From: Akkermansiaceae bacterium UBA4145
Lineage (GTDB): Bacteria; Verrucomicrobiota; Verrucomicrobiia; Verrucomicrobiales; Akkermansiaceae
NCBI GenBank assembly: GCA_002380675.1
Contig: DFWB01000193.1
Coordinates: forward strand, 1-12,899
Direction of reading: 5' to 3'
Length of the DNA stretch: 12,899 nucleotides
Each line of letters opens with the position of its first letter. Position 1 is the first letter of the stretch. Below, piece by piece: positions 1-7,758 of the stretch. Below the pieces are notes generated by a model, which saw nothing but the letters and a program-made list of their open reading frames with translations, ran no database searches and was not told the DNA's origin. The position numbers were made by a program, and so were the translations under genes.

Positions 1-60
1 GAAGGAACAGGCAACTGGGGGGAAAGCGATTACTTTTCATTGGAATGCAGCGCAACGTGA
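1..60 (+). other. Possible 3' end of an upstream gene (uncertain)
   Basis: The first plus-strand frame reads EGTGNWGESDYFSLECSAT and then stops at TGA 58-60, which could be the tail of a gene starting before the window. The second frame is also open, to a TAA near base 97, so the choice of frame is not secure. Twenty codons give no family. The rest of bases 61-182, up to the stop of the minus-strand oxidoreductase, shows only a short inverted repeat (AGCGA/TCGCT, 147-158) and no convincing terminator. Confidence 0.2.
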
Positions 61-182
61 CCCCCGATCCTCGCGCGACTCTGCAGCAGATAAAGCCTAA
101 ACGACCGAATTTCCGTCACGCTGCCAGCCTTCCTCAAGTATCAAGGAGCGAAATCGCTGATCCCCCCACGAAGAAAGGCCCT

Positions 183-1295
183 TCAAACCTTCACCCAGCA
201 ACCACCCTCCACCGACTTCGCTGCCGCGTCGGTAAACTTCTGGGCTATCCACCCATCCTCAAGATCAGGATGATGCCCTGCTGTTTCCTCACCCCTCACG
301 ATTGGAGCCAGGGAGGGAAACACCCATTTGTCAAACCGGTTCCCAAAACCCTCATCCGGCGCCTTCTTAACGATGCGCCTTTCCTGTTCGGGAGAAACCA
401 TAACCACCTCTCCAGACCAACGATCCACGCTGAGAGAGGCTGACGTGCCATGCAATTCAAGTTCAGGCGCAAGATGCTTCCGGAGAAACGTGGCATGCGA
501 AAGGAGGTAACTCCCCACCGCCCCATTGGTATACCGGCAAGAAAGGCTGGCATAGTCAACCGTCCCACCCTTCCGGGCATTCTCCTCTTCGGAGGTTTTG
601 CCTCCTCCCCATTCCAACGCCTCTTCCAAGTTGATTGCTCCAAGATCCGCCTTGGAAGGAGTCAGGGTCTCACCGTGGGCAAGCACACTGGCCGCTTCTG
701 CTCCAATAATCCAGCGCACGACATCGTAGGCATGCGATCCCACGTCAGCAATTGTCCCGGCAGATGACAGTTCGGGGTCATCCCTCCATGTAAGCGGCAT
801 GGTGGCAGGTCGGGGGTTCTGCCAACGGAATACGGTTGAAACAATTTCCCCGAGCTCTCCAGACCCTACAATATCCCTTGCGACCTCAAAAACGCCCACC
901 ATCCGGGTCCAGAACGGCACAAAGTGAGCGAGCGCAGGTTGAGCGTCACGGTAAAGCCCCCACATCTCCTCCGCCTGTGCAGCGTTCATTCCCACTGGCT
1001 TCTCACATAGCAGATGCTTCCCCTGCGCCGCGCAGGCCACTACCGCCTCGTGGTGCAAGGCATCCGGCGTCCCAATAACAACAAGGTTTACTTCTGGATG
1101 CTCCACCACCTCTCTCCAGTCCTGAGTCGCCACCTGGGCCTGATCCTCTCGTGCCGCCTTAGCCAACAAGTCCTGCCGCCGGGCACAGAGAGCCACGATC
1201 TCAGCCTCCTTACACTCCCTGATCTCTGCTCTGTAGGGAGACCCAATAAAACCAGTTGCTCCCAATACGCCCACTTTGAAGAGAGAATCTGCCAT
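183..1295 (-). CDS. Gfo/Idh/MocA family oxidoreductase
   Basis: This is a predicted cytoplasmic NAD(P)-dependent dehydrogenase of about 370 residues, the usual family length. Counting from the ATG at 1301, residues 10-20 form the first beta strand and dinucleotide loop as VGVLGATGFIG, where most members have GxGxxG. The strand VNLVVIGTPD (71-80) and the EKP motif (E100-K101-P102), whose Lys is the usual catalytic or cofactor-contacting residue, follow. The second domain carries ADVGSHAYDVVRW (185-197), matching the family G-x-H-x-x-D pattern. I prefer the second ATG (1295-1293): an AAGG lies 8 bases before it, but only 2 bases before the ATG at 1301. The gene diverges from the plus-strand operon at 1423, suggesting shared regulation. 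The family identity is firm from motifs; the substrate cannot be told from sequence. The SDR-like GATGFIG loop is the one oddity. Confidence 0.9.
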   Translation of the reverse strand: MADSLFKVGVLGATGFIGSPYRAEIRECKEAEIVALCARRQDLLAKAAREDQAQVATQDWREVVEHPEVNLVVIGTPDALHHEAVVACAAQGKHLLCEKPVGMNAAQAEEMWGLYRDAQPALAHFVPFWTRMVGVFEVARDIVGSGELGEIVSTVFRWQNPRPATMPLTWRDDPELSSAGTIADVGSHAYDVVRWIIGAEAASVLAHGETLTPSKADLGAINLEEALEWGGGKTSEEENARKGGTVDYASLSCRYTNGAVGSYLLSHATFLRKHLAPELELHGTSASLSVDRWSGEVVMVSPEQERRIVKKAPDEGFGNRFDKWVFPSLAPIVRGEETAGHHPDLEDGWIAQKFTDAAAKSVEGGCWVKV

Positions 1296-1422
1296 GACCA
1301 TGGCCTTAGCGGAACCCGCCCTTCCGGTCGACCCTCGATTGTATCCTTGCGATCTGCACGGAGAGATTTCTACTAGGAGATCTCAACTGCACACTCGACC
1401 TGCTGCCTCAGCACCGAAGGCC
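1296..1422. promoter_or_regulatory. Divergent intergenic region, probable two-way promoter
   Basis: These 127 bases lie between the inferred starts of the minus-strand dehydrogenase and the plus-strand operon, so both promoters should lie here or just inside the genes. A weak plus-strand candidate is TTGCGA (1345-1350) followed after 16 bases by TCTACT (1367-1372). The perfect palindrome GAGATCTC at about 1377-1384 could be an operator. Neither is strong. The plus-strand frame is open back to an ATG at 1276, but that would overlap the divergent gene and the extra residues look non-coding. Confidence 0.35.
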
Positions 1423-2166
1423 ATGCTCAAGATTCAAGTTAACCTTACCCTCCCGCGACGAACGCTGTATCTCGAGGCATTAACCCGGATGCACGGGGTT
1501 GAGGCTGTCGAAAAGAACGCCGATGCGCTTATCACTGACACGATCCCGGACCGATCTCTTCCCTCCCTCCTGGATCATCCCCACAAGATGAGATTCGACC
1601 AGCTCCGCGAGCTGCAGGGGGCACCCGCCATGCCTGCACACCAATGGCGTTACGCTCCAAATGTTGTTCCTCTGCAAGAGAGTCGGTTGCGTGGGCAGCT
1701 GGGAGAACCCGGCCTCCTCCGAATTCATCACTGGCTGACTGCAGAAGCCTGCCCTGCTGCCATGGCGTTTCATCAGGTTGACCTTTCCCACTGGTTTTTC
1801 TCCGGACCACCTAGCTCCCGCCACACCCATTCCGGCCCAGACTATCTTCAGTTGCATCTGGGCTATCCAGATTCAGGGATGAGCCTCATCGACATCGCAA
1901 CCAACCGTAATGGAAGTAATGATTACTACTCCATGCACCTGATCGGATCTCATGGTGCAGCTTACGCTGATGATCATGAAAACGGCCACCTCCTTCTCGG
2001 GAAGACCGGCATGCACTCTCTCATTCCGCCCGCCAACGAAGTCATGACTCTCCGAAACATGCTTGAAGAATTCGTGAACGGAATCAGAGAGAACCGCCCA
2101 TGGGGTGTCAGCCCGGAGGACACTCTCAACGCCCTTAAAACTGTAACTGAGGAAGCTGATGCCTGA
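1423..2166 (+). CDS. Shortened Gfo/Idh/MocA-like protein lacking the NAD motif
   Basis: This gene encodes 247 residues, about 100 shorter than a normal Gfo/Idh/MocA enzyme. From about residue 70 it follows the family pattern: MPAHQWRYAPNVVPL and GQLGEPGLLRIHHW resemble the join into the C-terminal domain, HQVDLSHWFFSG (117-128) resembles the H-x-x-D helix, and EEFVNGIRENRPWGVSPEDTLNAL (215-238) resembles the usual C-terminal helix. The first 60 residues keep only a remnant of a Rossmann-like fold (KIQVNLTLP, ADALITDTIP); neither GxGxxG nor E/DKP is present. It may be a non-catalytic partner or a cofactor-independent relative. The ATG at 1423 has GAAGG only 2 bases upstream; longer in-frame starts exist but would overlap the divergent gene. 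It overlaps the next gene by 8 bases, so the two are probably co-translated. Family assignment is moderate; the role is inference. Confidence 0.7.
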   Translation: MLKIQVNLTLPRRTLYLEALTRMHGVEAVEKNADALITDTIPDRSLPSLLDHPHKMRFDQLRELQGAPAMPAHQWRYAPNVVPLQESRLRGQLGEPGLLRIHHWLTAEACPAAMAFHQVDLSHWFFSGPPSSRHTHSGPDYLQLHLGYPDSGMSLIDIATNRNGSNDYYSMHLIGSHGAAYADDHENGHLLLGKTGMHSLIPPANEVMTLRNMLEEFVNGIRENRPWGVSPEDTLNALKTVTEEADA

Positions 2167-3256
2167 TCACATTTACCGCGCCCTCGTCCTGAGCGTCGTC
2201 AAGCACGACTACCTGCCCAACGCCGTGGCGGCTCATCCCCGCTTCCAGCTCGTAGCAGTTGCTGATGACTCCGATCGCCCCCAATGGACCCATGACCGCA
2301 ACCAGATGTTTGCGGATCAGCATAACATCCCCTACCACCGTGACGTAGAGGCGGCTCTTACAGACTGTGACCTTGTGGTCGTCAGCCCTGAGGCCGAACG
2401 CCACTGCGACCTTGCCATCCGGGCTGCGAAAGCAGGAAAGCATATCGTTGTCGACAAACCTCTCTCACCCAGCCTTAACGACTGTAACGAGCTCGTTGCT
2501 GCCGTTGCAGAACACAACGTTAAGTGCCTCGTGTGGAATCGTAATTTTCTCCCTGCGCTTGTAGAGGCGCGCCACAACCTGAACAATGGAACTATTGGCG
2601 AACTGCAGGCCATTCACTGCGACTTTTATTTCTCCAAGGATGCCGGCCCTCCCAAGGGCTCGCAGGCCCCGGGTGCGCCCCCCATCGACTGGATGGAACG
2701 TCAACTGGAGGCTCATGCCGATGGTTCTGATGGAGGGGTGGGCACCAGACCACTCGGAGAACTCCAGATTGAAGGCATTTATCCGCTCGCCTATATCCGT
2801 ATGCTTGTAAACTCTCGCGTGAAGCGGGTCTTCGCCCGAACCTCTTCACATTTCCATCAGGCCAACGTCGACAATGGAGTAGATGACCTTGCGACGGTTT
2901 CTCTTGAGATGGACAACGGCTGCGTCGGAACTCTTTCGCTTGGTCGAATCGGCGCGGCTTCCCATCCCGATATTGGAGAAATAAAGCTGCATCTCCTGGG
3001 CAGCGAGGGTTCGCTGGTTATCAGCGAAGCACGTCCCGAGGTCGCAGTATATGCTCGCGATCAACCCCCTGCTGAATTCAAACACCAGCGTATTGCTGAC
3101 GAGAACAATTACCTGCTCATGCAGAACTTTGTCGAAGCTCTGGACCTCGACTGTGAGCCAATTCTAAATGCTGCCGGAGCCCGCGACATCGCAGCTACGG
3201 TGCAGGCGGCGCTCGAGAGCGCGCACTCTGGAAACGCAATAGAACCCATCCGATGA
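2159..3256 (+). CDS. Gfo/Idh/MocA family oxidoreductase with atypical motifs
   Basis: This is a 365-residue protein of normal family length. The N-terminal half has YRALVLSVVKHDYLPNAV (residues 6-23) where the glycine-rich dinucleotide loop is expected, then LVAVADD (31-37), CDLVVVSPEAERHCDLAIRAAKAGKHIVVDKP (70-101) with the DKP motif at 99-101, and WNRNFLPAL (126-134). The C-terminal domain has GELQIEGIYPLAYIRML (200-216) at the place of the usual G-x-H-x-x-D helix, so the canonical His is not evident. The start ATG at 2159 overlaps the upstream stop and has GAGG 6 bases before it, a good ribosome binding site. Its own stop overlaps the aldolase start as ATGA. Family identity is good; whether it uses NAD(P) normally is open. 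The substrate is unknown and probably shared with its operon partners. Confidence 0.85.
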   Translation: MPDHIYRALVLSVVKHDYLPNAVAAHPRFQLVAVADDSDRPQWTHDRNQMFADQHNIPYHRDVEAALTDCDLVVVSPEAERHCDLAIRAAKAGKHIVVDKPLSPSLNDCNELVAAVAEHNVKCLVWNRNFLPALVEARHNLNNGTIGELQAIHCDFYFSKDAGPPKGSQAPGAPPIDWMERQLEAHADGSDGGVGTRPLGELQIEGIYPLAYIRMLVNSRVKRVFARTSSHFHQANVDNGVDDLATVSLEMDNGCVGTLSLGRIGAASHPDIGEIKLHLLGSEGSLVISEARPEVAVYARDQPPAEFKHQRIADENNYLLMQNFVEALDLDCEPILNAAGARDIAATVQAALESAHSGNAIEPIR

Positions 3257-4068
3257 AGCCTAACGAATTGCGAACAATCCTTCATGAAGGAGAGCGTGCC
3301 GTCCTTGGCACATGCGTTGTCTCCCCCTCAACCAAGTGGCCCGGGTTGATCGCGGGCTGCGGACTTGATTTTGTGTTTATTGATACCGAGCACATCGCTC
3401 TCAATCGAGAAACAGTCTCATGGATGTGCCGCACTTACACCTCGATGGGGCTTCCTCCCCTCGTCCGGATCCCTACTCAGGACCCGGATGATGCAACCGT
3501 CGCTCTCGACGATGGTGCCGCAGGGGTCATTATACCCTACGTGGAGCAACCTGAAGTTGTCCGCTCAATGGTAGGGGCGAGCAAACTGCGCCCTCTCAAG
3601 GGAGAGCGGGCAAGGAGGGCACTTGAAGGAGAAGACCTGGAACCTGAGCTGCAGACATATGTGGAAAACCACAACGCCAGCCACATTCTCCTTACCAATA
3701 TCGAGAGTGTCCCAGCGATGGAGAACCTCGACGAAATTCTTGCGGTGAAGGGGCTCGACTGCGTTCTTATCGGCCCTCACGACCTGTCCACGAGCCTCGG
3801 TGTCCCCGAGCAATATGATCACCCACGATTTCTGGAAGCCTGCGCCTTCATCCTTGGCAAAGCCCGAGCAGCCGGAATCGGAGCAGGCATCCATCATTGG
3901 CTACCCCCTCAAAAACAAATGCAGTTCGTCGAGATGGGGGCCAATCTGCTGATTCACAAGGCCGACGCAATTTTCCTTTCCGAGGGGCTCCAGAATGAAG
4001 TTTCACAACTTCGAGACCTTCTTGGACAGGAATCCCACTCCGCCCAGACCGGGGATGTCACGATCTGA
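3253..4068 (+). CDS. HpcH/HpaI-family aldolase (class II, metal-dependent)
   Basis: This 271-residue protein fits the HpcH/HpaI aldolase family, which cleaves 2-keto-3-deoxy acids or 4-hydroxy-2-oxo acids to pyruvate (or a relative) plus an aldehyde, using a divalent metal. Visible motifs are FIDTEH with the catalytic-base candidate H47, RIP with R72, the GVIIPYVE strand (91-98), NIESVPAMENLDEI with metal ligand candidate E151, and LIGPHDLSTSLG with metal ligand candidate D177. As I recall the E. coli HpaI numbering (H45, R70, E149, D175), each site is shifted by exactly two, which supports an active enzyme. The start overlaps the preceding stop as ATGA with no clear ribosome binding site, indicating translational coupling. 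As the last gene of the operon it would act after the oxidoreductases. Sugar-acid and aromatic-ring substrates are both possible. Confidence 0.9.
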   Translation: MKPNELRTILHEGERAVLGTCVVSPSTKWPGLIAGCGLDFVFIDTEHIALNRETVSWMCRTYTSMGLPPLVRIPTQDPDDATVALDDGAAGVIIPYVEQPEVVRSMVGASKLRPLKGERARRALEGEDLEPELQTYVENHNASHILLTNIESVPAMENLDEILAVKGLDCVLIGPHDLSTSLGVPEQYDHPRFLEACAFILGKARAAGIGAGIHHWLPPQKQMQFVEMGANLLIHKADAIFLSEGLQNEVSQLRDLLGQESHSAQTGDVTI

Positions 4069-4084
4069 ACCCTTCCTGTTGAAT
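4069..4084. other. 16-base convergent gene junction
   Basis: The stop of the plus-strand aldolase and the stop of the minus-strand CotH-type gene are separated by only 16 bases, so their transcripts must overlap at the 3' ends unless they end inside the neighbouring gene. The 12-base perfect palindrome GTTGAATTCAAC (4078-4089) covers the CotH stop codon. Its possible stem is only 4 bp and no T tract follows, so I do not call it a terminator. Confidence 0.5.
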
Positions 4085-7000
4085 TCAACGCCAGACCCGC
4101 AGGCGGGCAAAAAGCCGGACCTCTTCCGTAGCAGGAGAGTTGGATCGCCAAGTCTCGATGAGAAGACCGTCATCATTTCCACTCGGATCCTGACGAAGGA
4201 GGGATGAACCCTCAACCCAGGTGACCAGGTCAGAGGAAAACTCGACAACATAGTTTATCTGATCAGCAGCGATCTCCCGGGAAAAGGTCAGAGTCAGGAA
4301 ATCCAGATCTTCTCCCCCGCTCTCGACAGGGCGAGTGTCAGCAACAGGTAGCAGGTGCTGCGAGCCGACATTCGGATCTCCTCCCAGGAAAAACTCGAGC
4401 AAAGATACAATCCCATCACCGTCTTCGTCCCCAAGGTCATCCGCGATATTATACTGCTCTCTCCATGAATCATAATCGATGTCATCGCCGGTGCCGGGAC
4501 TACCTGCAGAATATCGACTGATCCTCCAGCTTTCTGGATCATTGTGATCAGGAGGCAGCACTTCATTCACTCCACGGAGAACCAGGCTGAAATTGCCATC
4601 CGCCGCAGGAGGCCACGGAAGCGTGTCCGAGTAAGGATTGATATCATGGATTGCACTACCCGCTCCAAAGGACAGCTTCAACCGCTCACCACTATTGCGC
4701 AGGTTATCATTGGTGTATTCGCCGGCCACCGGAAGAAGAGGCCCATAACGAGCCTCGAAAGCGGTTCGATTTTTTACCGCCAGCACATAAGCCCCAGGCT
4801 CAACCGTTTCAATTGCACTACCGCCAAAGTCGAAATCAATCCCCTTGGTGAAACGCACGTTCCGCAAATCAATGGCAGAACTTCCGATATTCTTCAGCTC
4901 AACAAACTCAAAATCATCTCTATTCGTAGATACTAGCCGCTCCTCTCCGACTGGCTCGGGGGGATGATACATGAACTCCGAGATCCGCAGGTCACGGAGG
5001 TAGCCGGAAAGATCCGGAGCCGTAACAAGAAACTCTGCCGGCTCCGACCAGTGGCTCCACCGCCCCCCTACATCCTTCAGCCTCACCCTCACGCGATAGC
5101 TCCGACCTACCTCCACCGCCACCGGGGGGAACTGATAGGACCGCGCGAAGGCATTAAGCTCACCGGACTCGAAACTTCCCGCGATCTCATAGATATTTGG
5201 CTCATCGGGATTGTAGTTTGCCACCTCCGGGTTATGGACCTCAGCCAGTCTCCACTCCATCCCGGCAAAACGGGAACGACTGGGACTGACGAAGTTGCTA
5301 CTGTTAAAAACTAACCCATCGGAGGGGTAACCCTGTGGACCCGCATAGGTAAGCGTCGGAGTTTCCGGGATACGACTCTCGTCCCTAAGAAGCGTCTGGG
5401 TCATCCATCTTCCACGTGAACTGATCCACTCCTTCACGACACCCACCATCCCCTGAAAATCCCTCGTTGGAGAGATATCATAATAGCGATCCCTGTGATT
5501 GAGGCGGGGATTATTGTCCCACATGCGACGATCGGCATCCACAAGAGACGGCTGCCCGGGAGTGTAAACAAATCTCATCGTCTCATCCACAAGCTTGTCC
5601 CCCTCATCCCGATTGAACAACAGATCGAGGACCTCCCGAACCCGGTTCTGGTAATCCGTATTGAAGGCCGAATTCTCGGCAACTTTCGTTTTAAAGTCAT
5701 GATTACCGTTGCCATACATGTTATTGGCAAAGGTGAGATCAAGGTCCCACGGAAGCACCTCGAACTTTCCGGATTCGGGGTTGTGATAGTAGTAGTAGTT
5801 TTTACCGTAGGCGATATCGTAGTGGTGAATGGATTCAACCACTGTGCGATAACTGAGATACTTCTCGATATTGAGATTCGAACGCCACCATTGCTCCGTG
5901 GGGTTTCGACCACGATATCCACTGATGAAGGAGGAGACATCAGACCGGTTTGTCACCTGAGTTGGACCTTGATTGTTGGACTGCCCGGAGTGCCCCTCGA
6001 TTTTGTAGAGATTCCCGTCGGGCAGCCCATGCTCATCAAGAAACTGGCCGTCCATCTGCTCGATCACCAGATAGAGTCCGTAATAGTCACTCCCATACTG
6101 GGAACGCGCAGGCCGGGACTCATCGATCACGTAGAACTGCGCATGGTGCGTCTTGCAGGCCTCTACTCCACACAACTCGAAAAGGCGGAATCCCACCCCC
6201 TCGAAAAGCCCTTGCTCACCCCGGTGTTGAAAATTGACCTGCTGAACGATTGAAGAAAAATTCATCTTACTCCACTCCGTCTTGTATTTGCGGCCATATT
6301 CATCTCTGGCCTGGAAGCGATGCCCCCGGTTGAAATCAAACTTCCAGAAGTTCTTTCCATATTGGAATCGGTGCACTCCTCCCCGGGGCCGATAGCGAAT
6401 GTGATCGTAGACCTTTCCATCGTAAACCAGAGTGCCAGGCCAGAGATACTCCGATCCTCCATAACCGCCAAACTGCGAGTCATCCACCCAGCTGGATTTA
6501 CTCAACAGGAAGTATGTCGGAATACTCGACATCAACTCACCGGAGAAGGTCACCGGGGCATCCCCTTCACGAATCGCCCCCTGCCAGTTCGGTGTCCCAT
6601 TGTAGACGAAGTAGGCAAAATTGAACTGAGGGTCGTCCTCGTAGGGCAGAAGGACCGCATTTCCATCGCCGTCCTCAACCGTGATCCGGTAGCGGACCAG
6701 ATAGCGGTTTCGGTTGATGCTAGCCGGAATGGCACCGGCATAAATCCCGTCACCGGCCTCCTCGTCGCCGGTTTGCCCATCGTCTCTCATGTCAAGATCA
6801 ACCCAACCTCGCTCAAATGCCGGGTCCAGATTGGCACTACCATTCTGGTCATATTTCAGGAACCGGCTGACGTAAGCTCCCGGCCTCACAACTTGATAGG
6901 AAAGAACTACGGAAGCCACCCCATCAGGATCCGTCACATGCGCGGCAACAACAACGGGATCGTTGGCCCGTGGCTCAACCGGAACGTGGGACACCTGACG

Positions 7001-7570
7001 AACTTGAGGAGGAGCCTCCTCGGAATATACGATATTTCGAACCCCGGGGGTCGGACGACCCGACCGCCAACTCCCTCCCAGATCTGTCTGCAATTCCGGA
7101 TGCATCAACTGAATTGATGGACTCACTCCATCCACCAGATCTCCCACTGTGGGCCACGGAAAACCCAACTGATAATCCACCGTGCTCACCACTGCGCCAT
7201 CGGGATCACGCAGGTTCAGCGTCTCTCCGCTATTGCGCAGCCTTCCGTTCCACGGACCCAGCGCTCCATTACGCCGAAATTTCCTCGCGATCGTCGCCGG
7301 GTCCTGAGCGATAATCAGGTAGGCCCCACTCTCAATCCGACTGGCTGGCGGAAAGAGGAAATCTACGCCCCCTGAAATCTCCCATCCCTCCAGACTGATC
7401 GCAGCATCCGTGGGATTATATATCTCTATGAACTCGGCGACCTCCGTCTTGTCTGCCTCGTCATAGTGTATTTCGTTGATGACCGGAGATACCACCTCCG
7501 CCTGTGCACGAACACTCCAGGTTACACACGAAAGACCAGCGAGGAAGACTACATAATAGGCGGAACGCAT
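4085..7570 (-). CDS. Secreted CotH-kinase protein with two lamin-tail domains
   Basis: This 1161-residue protein has a signal peptide (hydrophobic residues 6-20, likely cleavage after RAQA at 24). A lamin-tail-like beta domain follows (about 27-175: VINEIHYDE, EFIEIYNPT, LEGWEISGG, LRNSGETLNL). Residues 185-325 look Ig-like. The CotH-kinase region spans about 340-730, with YYGLYLVIEQMDGQFL (496-511), GNLYKIEG (519-526) and LPWDLDLTF (606-614), whose acidic pair D609/D611 fits the metal-binding site. Residues about 735-850 look fibronectin-like (sheet with WSHWSEPAEF). A second lamin-tail domain lies at about 860-1000 (RISEFMYHP, DFEFVELKNIG, NLRNSGERLKL). Residues 1044-1060 form an EF-hand-like DLGDEDGDGIVSLLEF before a short C-terminal beta domain. 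CotH proteins phosphorylate proteins in spore formers; the target of this exported form is unknown. No ribosome binding site is obvious before the ATG. Confidence 0.9.
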   Translation of the reverse strand: MRSAYYVVFLAGLSCVTWSVRAQAEVVSPVINEIHYDEADKTEVAEFIEIYNPTDAAISLEGWEISGGVDFLFPPASRIESGAYLIIAQDPATIARKFRRNGALGPWNGRLRNSGETLNLRDPDGAVVSTVDYQLGFPWPTVGDLVDGVSPSIQLMHPELQTDLGGSWRSGRPTPGVRNIVYSEEAPPQVRQVSHVPVEPRANDPVVVAAHVTDPDGVASVVLSYQVVRPGAYVSRFLKYDQNGSANLDPAFERGWVDLDMRDDGQTGDEEAGDGIYAGAIPASINRNRYLVRYRITVEDGDGNAVLLPYEDDPQFNFAYFVYNGTPNWQGAIREGDAPVTFSGELMSSIPTYFLLSKSSWVDDSQFGGYGGSEYLWPGTLVYDGKVYDHIRYRPRGGVHRFQYGKNFWKFDFNRGHRFQARDEYGRKYKTEWSKMNFSSIVQQVNFQHRGEQGLFEGVGFRLFELCGVEACKTHHAQFYVIDESRPARSQYGSDYYGLYLVIEQMDGQFLDEHGLPDGNLYKIEGHSGQSNNQGPTQVTNRSDVSSFISGYRGRNPTEQWWRSNLNIEKYLSYRTVVESIHHYDIAYGKNYYYYHNPESGKFEVLPWDLDLTFANNMYGNGNHDFKTKVAENSAFNTDYQNRVREVLDLLFNRDEGDKLVDETMRFVYTPGQPSLVDADRRMWDNNPRLNHRDRYYDISPTRDFQGMVGVVKEWISSRGRWMTQTLLRDESRIPETPTLTYAGPQGYPSDGLVFNSSNFVSPSRSRFAGMEWRLAEVHNPEVANYNPDEPNIYEIAGSFESGELNAFARSYQFPPVAVEVGRSYRVRVRLKDVGGRWSHWSEPAEFLVTAPDLSGYLRDLRISEFMYHPPEPVGEERLVSTNRDDFEFVELKNIGSSAIDLRNVRFTKGIDFDFGGSAIETVEPGAYVLAVKNRTAFEARYGPLLPVAGEYTNDNLRNSGERLKLSFGAGSAIHDINPYSDTLPWPPAADGNFSLVLRGVNEVLPPDHNDPESWRISRYSAGSPGTGDDIDYDSWREQYNIADDLGDEDGDGIVSLLEFFLGGDPNVGSQHLLPVADTRPVESGGEDLDFLTLTFSREIAADQINYVVEFSSDLVTWVEGSSLLRQDPSGNDDGLLIETWRSNSPATEEVRLFARLRVWR

Positions 7571-7588
7571 GGGATATCAGAGACAGGA

Positions 7589-7617
7589 AATAGAACGGTT
7601 GACGACCCTGCCGTCAA
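7589..7617 (-). promoter_or_regulatory. Weak candidate promoter for the CotH-type gene
   Basis: On the minus strand TTGACG (7617-7612, five of six to the sigma-70 -35 box) is followed after 17 bases by TCTATT (7594-7589, four of six to the -10 box). Transcription would begin only about 12 bases before the ATG. The same TTGACG is one arm of an inverted repeat, so the match may reflect an operator instead. Confidence 0.25.
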
Positions 7618-7642
7618 AACAAACCAATAAACTCCGTCAAAA
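7599..7642. repeat. CGTCAA half-site cluster in a divergent intergenic region
   Basis: TTGACG (7599-7604) and CGTCAA (7612-7617) form a perfect 6-bp inverted repeat with a 7-base spacer. A second direct copy of CCGTCAAAA occurs at 7634-7642, matching 7611-7619. The sites lie in the 188-base space between the divergent CotH-type and FG-GAP lipoprotein genes. They could be a regulator operator or chance; no regulator is encoded in the window. Confidence 0.3.
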
Positions 7643-7758
7643 GGGGACATCCTCTATGGCACTTTTAGCTTCTGGAATATGGTTTTCGGGTCTACACCAA
7701 TGAGCCTGTCCGTCCTTCGATTTGAGCCACTCTCTGTTTGACACGATCCTCAGCTGAA

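Noticed and set aside
4078..4089. Palindrome GTTGAATTCAAC as a two-way terminator
   Set aside because: The stem would be only 4 bp with an AATT loop, with no T tract on either side.
5495..6253. 252-codon plus-strand open frame inside the CotH gene
   Set aside because: It is antisense to a well-supported kinase domain and shows no domain pattern.
6320..7117. 265-codon plus-strand open frame inside the CotH gene
   Set aside because: It is the antisense shadow of the N-terminal domains of the CotH-type protein; no family features.
7657..7670. Sigma-54-like promoter beginning TGGCAC
   Set aside because: The GG and GC pairs are 8 bases apart rather than the required 10.
7700..7741. 13-codon leader reading frame before the lipoprotein gene
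   Set aside because: It has no ribosome binding site and no amino-acid bias such as an attenuator would show.
7738..7743. Perfect TTGACA -35 box
   Set aside because: It lies just before the ATG at 7759 and has no -10 box 16-18 bases downstream; transcription would begin inside the gene.
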